Positions 44,419-53,510 of a DNA stretch of 64,000 nucleotides are shown piece after piece. The notes below the pieces were generated by a model. It was not told where the DNA came from and did no database searches. It was given only the letters and a program-made list of their open reading frames with translations. How positions within the stretch are numbered: the stretch's first letter is position 1; every line of letters begins with the position of its first letter. Source of the stretch: Nitrobacteraceae bacterium AZCC 1564 (GTDB lineage: Bacteria > Pseudomonadota > Alphaproteobacteria > Rhizobiales > Xanthobacteraceae); assembly GCA_036924835.1 (NCBI GenBank), contig JBAGRR010000001.1:2681001-2745000 (forward strand), written 5' to 3'. Both the position numbers and the translations under genes were made by a program.

Positions 44419-45603
44419 GTGAAGATTCTGCTTTTGAGCTTTTATTATCCTCCCGATCTCTCAGCGGGCTCCTTTCGTGCCTCCGCGCTCGCCAAAGCAT
44501 TGCTTCAATGTCGCGACGACATTGAGCTGGAAATCATCACAACCCAACCGAACCGATACGCCAGCTTTGCCAGCGAAGCGCCGGCAACGGAGCGCGCCGG
44601 TCGGCTGACCGTCCACCGCATTCCATTACCGCCACGGCGAGGCGGAATTGTCGAGCAGCTCCGCGCTTTCGCTTCGTACGCACTTGGTGTCCGTAAGGTT
44701 GTCCAACAACAGCCCTACGACATTGTGGCTGCAACATCATCGCGGCTGATGACTGCGGCACTGGGAGCCCTCGTTGCCAATTCTAAGGGAGCACCGCTCT
44801 ATCTCGACATCCGCGATATCTTTGTCGACACCATTGCTGATGTATTTCCCGCGTGGCTTGCCGCACTGACAGTGCGTCCATTCGCTATCGTCGAACGAAT
44901 GACGATCAGAAAAGCCGCTATCGTCAACCTCGTCTCAGGTGGCTTTCTCGACTATTTTAAATCTCGCTACCCGAACAAGCGCTTTACCTATCATACGAAC
45001 GGCATTGACGAAGAGTTTCTACATGCGCTTCCGCAGGCGAGAAAGAAGGATCCAGATCGGCGAACAGTTCTCTACGCTGGCAACATAGGGGACGGCCAGG
45101 GCCTGCACCATATCTTGCCTAAGCTCGCCCAAGAATTGGAGAGCAAGGTCACGTTCCGGCTCTTTGGTGACGGAGGCCGGCTTAAATTATTGCAAGACAG
45201 GCTTCAGGAAGCTCATGTTAAGAATGTTGAGCTGTACCAGCCTGTCCCGCGCGAGCAGCTGTTGGAAGAATACGCTAACGCTGACGTTCTTTTTCTACAC
45301 TTGAACGACGTCGAAGCTTTCAAGAAAGTCCTTCCATCCAAGCTGTTTGAGTATGGCGCAACTGGAAAACCTATATGGGCAGGCCTGCGTGGTCATGCAG
45401 CCGAGTTCGCGATCGCAGAGCTCGATAACACAGCGATCTTTGAGCCCTGTAATGCCAAAGAAGCTTTGGCGGCGTTAGATAAGCTGGCTTTTCGAGTAGC
45501 GCCACGCGTTGATTTTCTCGAAAAGTACGATCGACGGCTAATCATGAAGGCGATGGCTCATGATGTGCTATCGATTCATAAGCAGACGAGTGAGAAAACC
45601 TAA
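44419..45603 (+). CDS. GT4-family glycosyltransferase 2
   Basis: A 394-residue GT-B enzyme of the WbuB-like type. LLLSFYYPPDLSAGSFRASAL at the N-terminus, DIRDIFVDTIADVFP near 130, YAGNIGDGQGLHHI near 220 and PSKLFEYGATGKPIWAG near 310 match GT4 family 'colanic acid/fucosamine-type' transferases. Starts at GTG 44419, 7 nt after the heparinase-like gene. Confidence 0.88.
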   Translation: MKILLLSFYYPPDLSAGSFRASALAKALLQCRDDIELEIITTQPNRYASFASEAPATERAGRLTVHRIPLPPRRGGIVEQLRAFASYALGVRKVVQQQPYDIVAATSSRLMTAALGALVANSKGAPLYLDIRDIFVDTIADVFPAWLAALTVRPFAIVERMTIRKAAIVNLVSGGFLDYFKSRYPNKRFTYHTNGIDEEFLHALPQARKKDPDRRTVLYAGNIGDGQGLHHILPKLAQELESKVTFRLFGDGGRLKLLQDRLQEAHVKNVELYQPVPREQLLEEYANADVLFLHLNDVEAFKKVLPSKLFEYGATGKPIWAGLRGHAAEFAIAELDNTAIFEPCNAKEALAALDKLAFRVAPRVDFLEKYDRRLIMKAMAHDVLSIHKQTSEKT

Positions 45604-46058
45604 GCGCGAGTTTGCTGATAGCGCGCCTATCACCATTCGCTTTCGAAAACAGCCGTACTTTCGATGAGCGAGCTCTCCTCACGTATGTTCCAATGGATTG
45701 GATTGAGAGCATTCCCGGCTGGCCAACGCTAGGATTCAAGCATCGTACGCTCATTCATCCGCGCGCCGAATAGGTGCGAGCTTCATACAGACTCGCACAG
45801 CGCCGCGATTTTCGTTTCGCGGAATCAGATGATCGACCGACGCATCCTAAATGGTTGCGCCAACGAACTTGGCCATATTTCCGGCATGCTCATGGCTAAA
45901 GACCGTCACGGGTCCATTCAAGTTCACGGCGATTCGGATAAATCGTGCGCAAGGACTTAGAGCAGCAAGCCTTACCTTTTCGGCAGACTTTCGAGTAGGC
46001 CTTCCAAATACAACCATAGTACGATCTTTGCCTCAGCAAAGCCTATGAAGGAAACCCG
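45604..46058. other. 455-nt intergenic region within the polysaccharide arm, no supported gene
   Basis: On the plus strand a frame running from about 45606 to a TAG near 45770 has a protein-like stretch (DERALLTYVPMDWIESIPGW) but no start, suggesting a gene remnant. On the minus strand 45847-46017 encodes a 56-residue frame (ATG at 46017) with no good ribosome site. Two small hairpins (GTGCGAG/CTCGCAC at about 45774-45798, then CCGCGA/TCGCGG) follow the first remnant. Nothing here is certain. Confidence 0.3.
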
Positions 46059-47456
46059 ATGAATGTGCTTTGCGGATTGATCGCGGTGGCCGCCTCAACC
46101 GCTGCTTGCGTAAAGTATCTTCCTGGCAAAGCTCTGTTGCCAACGCTCACTTTTGTTCTCGCTTACGGGGCGACCACTGTTGTCGGGGCATCTTTCCTGC
46201 TTGACCCCTTCGGACAAGCACAGTTCCAGTATTTTATGGGTACCGATACGGTACAGTACATGGCGACGCTTGGAGGCCTTTCCTATTGGTCTCTGCTTTT
46301 GATGCCATTGGCACTCGCCCCCATTGGTGCAATTGTCGGCTATAAATTGTCGCAGCCAACGATATCTGGCATTGCCAACTCATTCGTCACACTTCGCCTC
46401 TGGCTGCCATCAGCGGCATTGCTACTTATCTTATTAACTGCCTATTGCGCTTATAAGCTCTGGCTTTCCGATGCTTTAGTGCCCTTGGCAGCCGTAGACC
46501 CGAAGATATGCATTGAGGAAAAGATTCAACGGCGCATGGATCTCATTAATTCGCTCGGGAATCATGTATACAAGGTCCTCTACACCGCCGTTCCTATTCT
46601 GGTCGCACTTACGCTTGCCGACGCGATCCAGCGTAAGAAACGGAGTCCTCTCATTTTATCCGGACTTTCGATCTTATTAGGTACTTGGCTCTGCGTCGCT
46701 CTTTATATGAAGGCACCAATCTTAATCATTCTCATTGGAGCGGCAGTTGCCGGCATGGCGTCGGGCATATCCGGCGTGATCGTGCTTCCGACCGCGATCG
46801 CTGTGGGTGCTGTCATCTTCACCGCACTTAGTGTGACGCAAGTCTGTAAGGCACCAAACCCTACCTCAACGGTATATCATTTACCGATGGGCAAGAGCCC
46901 GGCTGAGGCGGTGAAATTAAAGCTCGAACCACCCGGCAAAGAAGCGAGTGCCGACCAAAAAATATTGTACTACGCAGTGCAAGTCGCGCGCGCTCCAATC
47001 TTTAGAATGGCCGCGGGCTTTCCCTACTACGTCGACATATTCAGCAATCCTATTGAACGATGCGGCGTCTGGGCGCCCCATATTTTTCCCAGCAGTTGCT
47101 TCCCACCGATCAAGGCTTATGAGGTAGCGTACCCCTTCAAGCCACATGGAACGACTGGATATCTCCCCGCCCCAGTCAATACTTCGGCGTTAGCAGAAGC
47201 TGGCTATCTCTATTCTGTCGCCGCGACTCTACTTGTTGGATTCATCATCGGGTTGATCTCGATGTTCTGCGGGTACAGAACCCCATTTAGCGTGGCCGCA
47301 ACCGTAGCAGCCTGCATATTCGCCTATTACGCTTCTCAGGTTTCGCTTACCGCCTCACTCATCGACAGCTATGGCTTAGTATGGCTTGCGCTCACAATTG
47401 TGGTGACTTGGATTGTCAGCTTCTTGGCTCGATCCAAAAAGTCAGAGCCTTCGTGA
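46059..47456 (+). CDS. Multi-pass membrane protein, candidate Wzy polysaccharide polymerase
   Basis: A 465-residue hydrophobic protein with 10 or more TM helices and a long hydrophilic loop near residues 260-380 that contains six or seven Cys and Pro-rich segments (e.g. PIERCGVWAPHIFPSSC). The topology and its place between glycosyltransferases and a flippase suit an O-antigen/EPS polymerase, a family with almost no sequence conservation. I recognise no specific motif, so the assignment is positional. Confidence 0.6.
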   Translation: MNVLCGLIAVAASTAACVKYLPGKALLPTLTFVLAYGATTVVGASFLLDPFGQAQFQYFMGTDTVQYMATLGGLSYWSLLLMPLALAPIGAIVGYKLSQPTISGIANSFVTLRLWLPSAALLLILLTAYCAYKLWLSDALVPLAAVDPKICIEEKIQRRMDLINSLGNHVYKVLYTAVPILVALTLADAIQRKKRSPLILSGLSILLGTWLCVALYMKAPILIILIGAAVAGMASGISGVIVLPTAIAVGAVIFTALSVTQVCKAPNPTSTVYHLPMGKSPAEAVKLKLEPPGKEASADQKILYYAVQVARAPIFRMAAGFPYYVDIFSNPIERCGVWAPHIFPSSCFPPIKAYEVAYPFKPHGTTGYLPAPVNTSALAEAGYLYSVAATLLVGFIIGLISMFCGYRTPFSVAATVAACIFAYYASQVSLTASLIDSYGLVWLALTIVVTWIVSFLARSKKSEPS

Positions 47457-48686
47457 ATGAACCTTGTCGCTCTTCTTTGGACTATCGCTGCGCGCGGCTC
47501 AGCAATAACCTTCCAATTCGCTAATGGAGTGATAATTGCCCGCTACCTAGGTCCAACGGACCTGGGAAGGTACTACTATGTGTTCACTGCTGCGATGGTG
47601 GGCATGCAACTCACCCAACTTGGATTGCATGTAAGCAACACCTATTTTTACTCAAAGCGACCGGAGCTTTTGTCAAACCTCCTGGGCAATTTGCTTTACC
47701 TTACCGCAACAATCGGTGTCGCGACAGGCCTTGGTGTCTACGCGATTGAATACTCGCTAGCGCGCGAAGATGCGATACAGGCTCCGATCATTTTGGCGAT
47801 CGCACTTTGTCCGCTTCTTCTGTTGGTTGTCAGTCTCAACACCCTGTCGGTGGCGATCAGCCAACGAATCTTCAACATGCTGACAATCCTCCAGGGCGCA
47901 GCGACACTATGTGCGACGCTGGCCGTGTCATTATTCGCTCCAACCGCCGCCGGATTTCTCGTTGGCTACGCAGCAGGCCTGGGTCTGACCGCAATCATTG
48001 CAATTTTTGCTGTCAAGAAGGGGCAGAAAATATCGCTTCGATTCCACTGGCCGTTGTTTTTAGAAACGATCTCGTATGGTGTCCGCGCTCACATACTTGC
48101 CTTTGCGGGATTTGTCGGAATACGTGTCAGTATTTTCGTCATCCGAATTTACGGAGGGATCACGGACATCGGCTACTGGTCCATCGCCTCGCAGATGGCA
48201 GACGCGATGCAAGTGATCCCGAGCATCGTCGGAACAGTGCTCTTTCCATTCCTCATTCGGACAAGCGCAGAACACCGCTGGCATCAGACGATCAAGACCG
48301 CAGTTGGACTGACAAGCCTTATGCTTTTCGGGTGCATATGTCTTGCTATCGTGGCCAATCCTCTCATAACAACTGTTTTCGGCGCGAAGTATGAGCAGTC
48401 CACCCCCATCCTCCTTGCGCTCCTTCCTGGCGTTATATTTCTGGCCGCGATGACGTCGGCCTCTCAGCTTCTGTCAGCATCTGGCGTTCCATTGGGGCAA
48501 ATGATCGCTTGGGTCACCATGATCAGCGCTCAATCAGCCGCCGCTTTCGTGGTGTACCCTCGCTGGGGCACGGAAGGACTAGCTATCTTGCAGAGTGTAA
48601 CATTCGGCGTGATCTGCATTTGGCTATGGGTGCTTGCGATAAAGGGGCACCGCCGAAACGCAGTCAGCTCTTTCTCATCTTCGTGA
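47457..48686 (+). CDS. Wzx-like polysaccharide flippase 2
   Basis: A 409-residue MOP-superfamily membrane protein with ~12 TM helices, begun by AARGSAITFQFANGVIIARYLG and then DLGRYYYVFTAAMVG. It is similar in plan to the product of 39826-41064 but well diverged. Its ATG follows the polymerase-like gene's stop directly. It closes the plus-strand arm. Two flippases in one locus may mean two substrates or an acquired second system. Confidence 0.82.
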   Translation: MNLVALLWTIAARGSAITFQFANGVIIARYLGPTDLGRYYYVFTAAMVGMQLTQLGLHVSNTYFYSKRPELLSNLLGNLLYLTATIGVATGLGVYAIEYSLAREDAIQAPIILAIALCPLLLLVVSLNTLSVAISQRIFNMLTILQGAATLCATLAVSLFAPTAAGFLVGYAAGLGLTAIIAIFAVKKGQKISLRFHWPLFLETISYGVRAHILAFAGFVGIRVSIFVIRIYGGITDIGYWSIASQMADAMQVIPSIVGTVLFPFLIRTSAEHRWHQTIKTAVGLTSLMLFGCICLAIVANPLITTVFGAKYEQSTPILLALLPGVIFLAAMTSASQLLSASGVPLGQMIAWVTMISAQSAAAFVVYPRWGTEGLAILQSVTFGVICIWLWVLAIKGHRRNAVSSFSSS

Positions 48687-48700
48687 CTGCCGTTGTCCGT

Positions 48701-48970
48701 TTAACGAACCGTCGTCCTAAAAGCGCGCTGGAATACAAGTGTCGCTACAACCGCGGCGGCGGAAGCGAACCGGGAACGTTCGATAGTCTCGCAGAGACGC
48801 TGAGTAGATCTCGACATCGGGATCAACCAGCTTGAGATGCTGTGGGGTGCAAACCCGAGGCGAACTTCCAGATCCGGAAGATCCACAACCTCTCGGCCGG
48901 TGATGATGGTCGCGTTTACCCCCTGCAAATGCAGATACAGGGCCCGAATGATCGAGCCCCGCACCTGCAT
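48701..48970 (-). CDS. Possible small protein of unknown function
   Basis: An 89-residue minus-strand frame in the 355-nt gap 48687-49041. The first half looks protein-like (IIRALYLHLQGVNATIITGREVVDLPDLEVRLGF), while the second half is low in character. No ribosome site is convincing and I do not recognise the family; it may be the end of a decayed gene. Nothing else is supported in the gap. Confidence 0.25.
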   Translation of the reverse strand: MQVRGSIIRALYLHLQGVNATIITGREVVDLPDLEVRLGFAPHSISSWLIPMSRSTQRLCETIERSRFASAAAVVATLVFQRAFRTTVR

Positions 48971-49041
48971 TGCGTGTCAAAGAAAAGAGAGTGGACGCAA
49001 CGCTGGCCGTTACGTCCGTTCTACTAAGCGACGAGAACCCC

Positions 49042-49614
49042 TCAGCGATAAAGCGAAAGCTCCGGCCGAGCGTCCGGGATGAAGCCGTCGCGATTCGGCA
49101 TCACCACCTTCGGCAAAGTCTTCGCGTCCATCACCTCTGTCGGCTTGATGATCTTCCCTTCCGACAGAATGTAGGCAACGAGGGCGTAGACTTCGTCATC
49201 CTTCAGCGATCCCGGCGCACTGAACGGCATGGCACGCTTGATGTAGTCGAACAGCGTCGTCGCATAGGGCCAGTAGCTTTCCACCGTCTTGACCGGCGTT
49301 TTGGTCGCCAGCGAGCCGCGCCCGCCGATGAGGCGATCGCCACCGATTCCCGGTGCCGGATTGCCCTCCAGCTTTTCGCCATGACAGGCAACACAATTTT
49401 CGGCGAAGATCTTCGCGCCAGCCGCAGCAGTGCCACTGCCTGGCGGCAATCCACGGCCGTCCGGCGGAATCGAAAAATATCCAGCCAGATCTTGCGGCGT
49501 CACGGCAGTGCCGAAGCCGAAATGCGCCGGCGCCCCCTGCGCAAAGGCAGCCGACGACATCAGAACCGAAACCAGAAGGGTGGCGGACTTCAACAGGTTC
49601 TTAGACGTGAACAT
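49042..49614 (-). CDS. Monohaem cytochrome c, electron acceptor of the SoxC-like enzyme
   Basis: A 190-residue exported cytochrome: Sec signal peptide (LLKSATLLVSVLMSSAAFA), then a domain reminiscent of the N-terminal half of SoxD (TAVTPQDLAGYFSIPPDGRG, LPPGSGTAAAGAKIF) with one haem motif CVACH and a distal Met region. Full SoxD has two haems and ~380 residues; this protein has one. I start at ATG 49614 (GGGGA upstream), overlapping the dehydrogenase stop by 14 nt; an upstream ATG at 49623 adds three residues. It is translationally coupled to the Mo subunit and its likely electron acceptor. Confidence 0.87.
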   Translation of the reverse strand: MFTSKNLLKSATLLVSVLMSSAAFAQGAPAHFGFGTAVTPQDLAGYFSIPPDGRGLPPGSGTAAAGAKIFAENCVACHGEKLEGNPAPGIGGDRLIGGRGSLATKTPVKTVESYWPYATTLFDYIKRAMPFSAPGSLKDDEVYALVAYILSEGKIIKPTEVMDAKTLPKVVMPNRDGFIPDARPELSLYR

Positions 49615-51010
49615 TGGCGACATCCCCGGCTTCGTTGACGGCCCAGCTTTGAATGGCGTTGAGGTGGTAGATCGATCCGAATGGACCATTGGATCCGCGA
49701 ATGGCGATCAACTGTTTCAACGTCGGTTGCACATAGCCGGTCTCATCAGTGCAGCGGCTTTGCAGCACCGCCGGCTTGCCATCCCAGATCCATGGGAAAG
49801 AGAAGCGCACGGTGCAGATCGGCTCAGGCACTGAGTCGAGCCGCGCCGGATACCAAGTCTTGCCGCCATCGACGGACACATCAACCGACTGCACGCGGCC
49901 GCGGCCGCTCCATGCAAATCCCTGGATATTGTAGAAGCCCGGTCCCGGCAGTTTCATATCACCAGATGGAAAGGTGATGACGGACTTGGCGTCCATGTCC
50001 AGGCTGAACTGACGGGCTTTGCCGTCCGCAAGAAGATCGGTGTATTTCGACGTCTCCTCGCGCGTCATGAACGGCTTGTCGCTGATCTCGAGGCGCCGAA
50101 GCCATTTGATGTGCGTGTTGCCCTCATAGCCCGGCAGGAGAAGCCGCAGCGGATAGCCCTGTTCGGGCCGCAGCGCTTCGCCGTTCTGCCCATAGGCGAT
50201 CAGCGCGTCCTTCAGCATCTTTTCCATCGGCACGCTGCGCGTCATCACTGCAGCATCGGCGCCCTCGGCCAGCACCCAGGCGGAGCCTTCCTTCAGGCCA
50301 ATCTCGCGCGCGAGAGTGGAGAACTGAACACCGGTCCATTCCGACGTGCTGAGCAGACCGTGCGTGCCCTGCACGGTTTTCATCGTCGGCTTATTCCACT
50401 CGGTCAGTCCATTACCTGAGCATTCGATGAAATGCTTGCGCGTGACGGATGGAAAACGCTTCAGGTCATTGATCGAGAATTTCTTCGGCGTATCGACCAT
50501 CCCGTGAATGATCAGACTGTGCTTCGCAGGATCAATCGTCGGAATGCCACCGTGATGCCGTTCGAAATGCAGGCCCGATGGCGTGAGGTTACCGAGCATC
50601 TTGTCGAGCGGCGTCATGCTCCAGGACGTCAGGTCGTTCGGCGTTGGATAACGCCAGCGCACCTCCGTCTCGAATTGCGAGCGTGAACCGTAACCGCCGT
50701 CGGCGGCAACGGCACGCCCCTGCTCCTTGGTCGGATCTGCGGGTGCGTCGAAATGAAATGCGCCGGGCGGCGCCTTTTGATCAGCGGCCTGAGCTAGGGC
50801 GGACGAGCCCGCAACGCCGGCGAGTGACGCCGCAGCAAATAGAAATTTGCGCCGATCTGTTAGGCCAGCTTGAGGAAACATGCCCTCTTTACAGTCGCAA
50901 TCTTCTTCCTCCGCTTTTCGCTGCGCGATGTGCCGTGCTTCCGCCAAGACCATCTCATTGGCTAATCGCTGTTCTTTTTCGTCGTAGATGACCGGGTATT
51001 GCTGCCGCAT
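49601..51010 (-). CDS. soxC: SoxC-like sulfite/sulfane dehydrogenase, molybdopterin subunit
   Basis: A 469-residue Mo enzyme of the sulfite-oxidase family: Tat signal TDRRKFLFAAASLAG (about 51-65), Mo-pterin domain with the Mo-ligand Cys197 in FIECSGNGLTEW, then a C-terminal Mo-co dimerisation domain (GFAWSGRGRVQSVDVSVDGGKTW). In SoxCD it removes electrons from sulfane sulfur; SorA relatives oxidise sulfite. The ~50 residues before the Tat motif are a charged extension (EEDCDCKEG); ATG 50884 is an alternative start. Downstream is its cytochrome partner. Other sox genes are not in view, so the physiological substrate is open. Confidence 0.88.
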   Translation of the reverse strand: MRQQYPVIYDEKEQRLANEMVLAEARHIAQRKAEEEDCDCKEGMFPQAGLTDRRKFLFAAASLAGVAGSSALAQAADQKAPPGAFHFDAPADPTKEQGRAVAADGGYGSRSQFETEVRWRYPTPNDLTSWSMTPLDKMLGNLTPSGLHFERHHGGIPTIDPAKHSLIIHGMVDTPKKFSINDLKRFPSVTRKHFIECSGNGLTEWNKPTMKTVQGTHGLLSTSEWTGVQFSTLAREIGLKEGSAWVLAEGADAAVMTRSVPMEKMLKDALIAYGQNGEALRPEQGYPLRLLLPGYEGNTHIKWLRRLEISDKPFMTREETSKYTDLLADGKARQFSLDMDAKSVITFPSGDMKLPGPGFYNIQGFAWSGRGRVQSVDVSVDGGKTWYPARLDSVPEPICTVRFSFPWIWDGKPAVLQSRCTDETGYVQPTLKQLIAIRGSNGPFGSIYHLNAIQSWAVNEAGDVANVHV

Positions 51011-51348
51011 TCTTCGCTTCCCCTAAGGAATTGAATGATTTCATGACCGCGCGCACGTGCTGACACACCTGTCAGGACGAAGCCGCGATCTCTCGCATTG
51101 GCGTAGTCACGGTGATTTTCGTGCAATGATCGCCTTGGTTGTAGAAACCTCCAATTAAACTTTTCTTATTTTTGCAGGAAACAATTCTACAATTTTGCAT
51201 AGCGAAAGGACAATCCAGTCGCACATCGACTGTAAGCAGTAAAAATCTACTATTCAAGTGACGCTTTTCTAAAGCGCGCCAACTTTCTCCGCCAATGAGG
51301 CAGAGCCGGTCGCTGTCTTGGTGGTCGGATTGCGAGCGTTATTCGAAC

Positions 51349-51373
51349 GCGACTGGCCGTTACGGCCAGTCGC
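51349..51373 (-). terminator. Strong hairpin after the chemoreceptor gene
   Basis: A perfect 11-bp stem GCGACTGGCCG / CGGCCAGTCGC with a 3-nt loop, beginning 12 nt after the mcp stop on the minus strand. The following sequence is only weakly T-rich. The rest of the 51011-51385 gap is the presumed soxC promoter and shows no gene; 51110-51260 is notably AT-rich. Confidence 0.6.
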
Positions 51374-51385
51374 TATTCGCTTTTC

Positions 51386-53506
51386 TTAAGCGGCTCGCAC
51401 TGTCGCTAGGAAGTTCTGCACTTCGAGCTTCAGCCGGTTGCTTTCAATGGAAAGCGACTGAGCGGAAGACAGCACTTGCGAGGATGCCGATCCCGTCTCG
51501 CTGGAGCCTCGCTGCACATCGCCGATGCTCGATGCCACCTGCGTGGTGCCCTCCGCGGCCAATTGCACATTGCGAGAAATTTCCTGTGTCGCCGCGCCCT
51601 GCTGTTCAATCGCTGATGCGATCGTGGTTGAAATATCTGACATGCGTCCGATGGTCACGCCGATCTCCTTGATGGAGAGCACCGATTCATCGGTCGCGCT
51701 CTGGATGCCGCTGATTTGCTGACTGATCTCGCCGGTTGCTTTCGCAGTCTGTTCGGCAAGCGCCTTGACCTCAGAAGCCACCACGGCGAAGCCACGCCCC
51801 GCATCACCTGCACGCGCTGCCTCAATCGTTGCATTGAGGGCCAGAAGATTGGTCTGCCCGGCGATGGTATTGATCAATTCAACGACGTCTCCGATCCGGC
51901 TCGCCGCCTTCGACAATTGGGCAACACGATCGTTGGTCTTCTGCGCCTGCTCCACCGCTTCATTTGCGATCAGAGCGGACTCCTGAACCTGACGGCTGAT
52001 TTCGTTGACTGACGATGCCATCTCCTCGGTTGCCGATGCGACCGACTGGACATTGGTTGAGGCTTCTTCCGACGCCGACGCCACGAGATTCGAAAGAGAT
52101 TCTGTTCGGTCAGCAGTTGATGTCAGCGTATTCGCTGAAGTTTCCAGTTCGGATGCCGCAGACGAGACGGTGTGGATGATCTTGCCGACCGCGCTTTCGA
52201 ATTCATCGGCAAGTCGTTGCATGTCCGCCTTCCGAAGTGCCGCAGCTCGCTGCTCCGATGTCTGCTGCTCGCGCTGTAGCGATTGCATCTGCAGCCCATT
52301 GGCGCGGAAGGTCTCAAGCGCATTGGCCATGCGTCCGATCTCGTCCGAGCTCGCTGGCGGTCCTGCCGTCTCCAAATCGCCGTCCGCCATCCGCTGCATG
52401 CTGCGTTCAAGTGCAACCAGCCGCCGTCCAATATTCCGCTCGACATAGAGCCAGCCGATCAAGCCAGCCAATAGCAGTGCGGCGAGAGCCGTGCCCTGCA
52501 ATACATGACGGCTCTGGACAATGGTCCCACTTGCCGAGGCAGAGGCCTCAGCAACCTGCGCTTTGGCAACCTTCACGTTCGCTGCGACAGCGTCATTCAA
52601 GCCGGCCGAGGCTGTTCGGCTTTCGCCCATGACCGTCAACCGGTCGGCGTCGGCAGCCAGTTCGGTTCGCCGAAGTCCAGTCCAATTTCCCTTGGCCAGC
52701 TTGTCGTACGCTTCGACAAAGGGCTCCAGCGCATTGCGGCTTTCACCGTCCAGATCGTCGAGCGCGATCGCCATGGCATCGATCTCACGCGCGATCGTCT
52801 GTTGGATCGGTTTGAGCGCTGCGTCGTTCGGCGCCACGGTCGTTTGCACGAAAGCGGTCTGGAGACGGGCGCTCGACTGACCGATATTGGACAGCGCCAG
52901 CGAAACGTAACCCAGCGCCTTCAGCGCGCGAGCAGCCTTTGCTCGTGCCTCCGGTGTCGTCGAAGGCGATGCCATCTCGCCGATTAGCCCGACAGTTCTG
53001 TTGCCACGCTCGATAACCAGCGGCCTCAAGGCCGCGGTCAGTTTGGTATTGTACTCCGCAGCCTTCTTCGGCAACTCGGCAAGCTTCGACCGCGCCGTCA
53101 GCGTTTCGCCCACGACTGTATCGGCGCGGGTGAGGGCTTTATTAAGATCAGCCAACCGCGACTCGATTGTCGAGGCGGCTTCCTTATCCAGCGCGCCGCC
53201 ACGCAATGTTTGTAACTCAGCGGTCGCACCGGACAACGATTTGGCAACTGCGGCAGCCCGGGTCTGGCGCTCTGCGTCCGATGGCGAATCCAAGAGCTGA
53301 TAGCCGTAGCTCACAAGAGAATCGACGCGCCTGGCGAGCGACAAAGAGCCTTCGATCTGAGGCAGCTTGGCACGCGCGATATCATTGATCGCACCGTCCA
53401 TCTGGTCGAATGCAATCCAGGCCACGCCTGCCGAAACAAGGGGCAGCAGTCCAATGGTTGCGAACGCAGCGCAAAGCCGTTCACGAACGCCGAATTTAAC
53501 CTTCAT
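51386..53506 (-). CDS. mcp: Methyl-accepting chemotaxis protein paired with a binding protein
   Basis: A 706-residue chemoreceptor unrelated in detail to the two at 1395 and 10362. TM1 about 12-32, a ~300-residue periplasmic helical sensor, TM2 near 335-355, HAMP ([20 protein letters not shown]...), and a signalling tip of the [20 protein letters not shown] type, with a shorter C-terminus ending FLATVRAA. It starts 4 nt after the SsuA-like binding-protein gene, strong evidence of co-transcription and perhaps of sensing through that protein. Confidence 0.95.
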   Translation of the reverse strand: MKVKFGVRERLCAAFATIGLLPLVSAGVAWIAFDQMDGAINDIARAKLPQIEGSLSLARRVDSLVSYGYQLLDSPSDAERQTRAAAVAKSLSGATAELQTLRGGALDKEAASTIESRLADLNKALTRADTVVGETLTARSKLAELPKKAAEYNTKLTAALRPLVIERGNRTVGLIGEMASPSTTPEARAKAARALKALGYVSLALSNIGQSSARLQTAFVQTTVAPNDAALKPIQQTIAREIDAMAIALDDLDGESRNALEPFVEAYDKLAKGNWTGLRRTELAADADRLTVMGESRTASAGLNDAVAANVKVAKAQVAEASASASGTIVQSRHVLQGTALAALLLAGLIGWLYVERNIGRRLVALERSMQRMADGDLETAGPPASSDEIGRMANALETFRANGLQMQSLQREQQTSEQRAAALRKADMQRLADEFESAVGKIIHTVSSAASELETSANTLTSTADRTESLSNLVASASEEASTNVQSVASATEEMASSVNEISRQVQESALIANEAVEQAQKTNDRVAQLSKAASRIGDVVELINTIAGQTNLLALNATIEAARAGDAGRGFAVVASEVKALAEQTAKATGEISQQISGIQSATDESVLSIKEIGVTIGRMSDISTTIASAIEQQGAATQEISRNVQLAAEGTTQVASSIGDVQRGSSETGSASSQVLSSAQSLSIESNRLKLEVQNFLATVRAA

Positions 53507-53510
53507 GGGA

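Noticed and set aside
48509-48835. Plus-strand frame crossing the end of flippase 2
   Set aside because: It lies mostly inside the flippase in another frame and has no recognisable domain.
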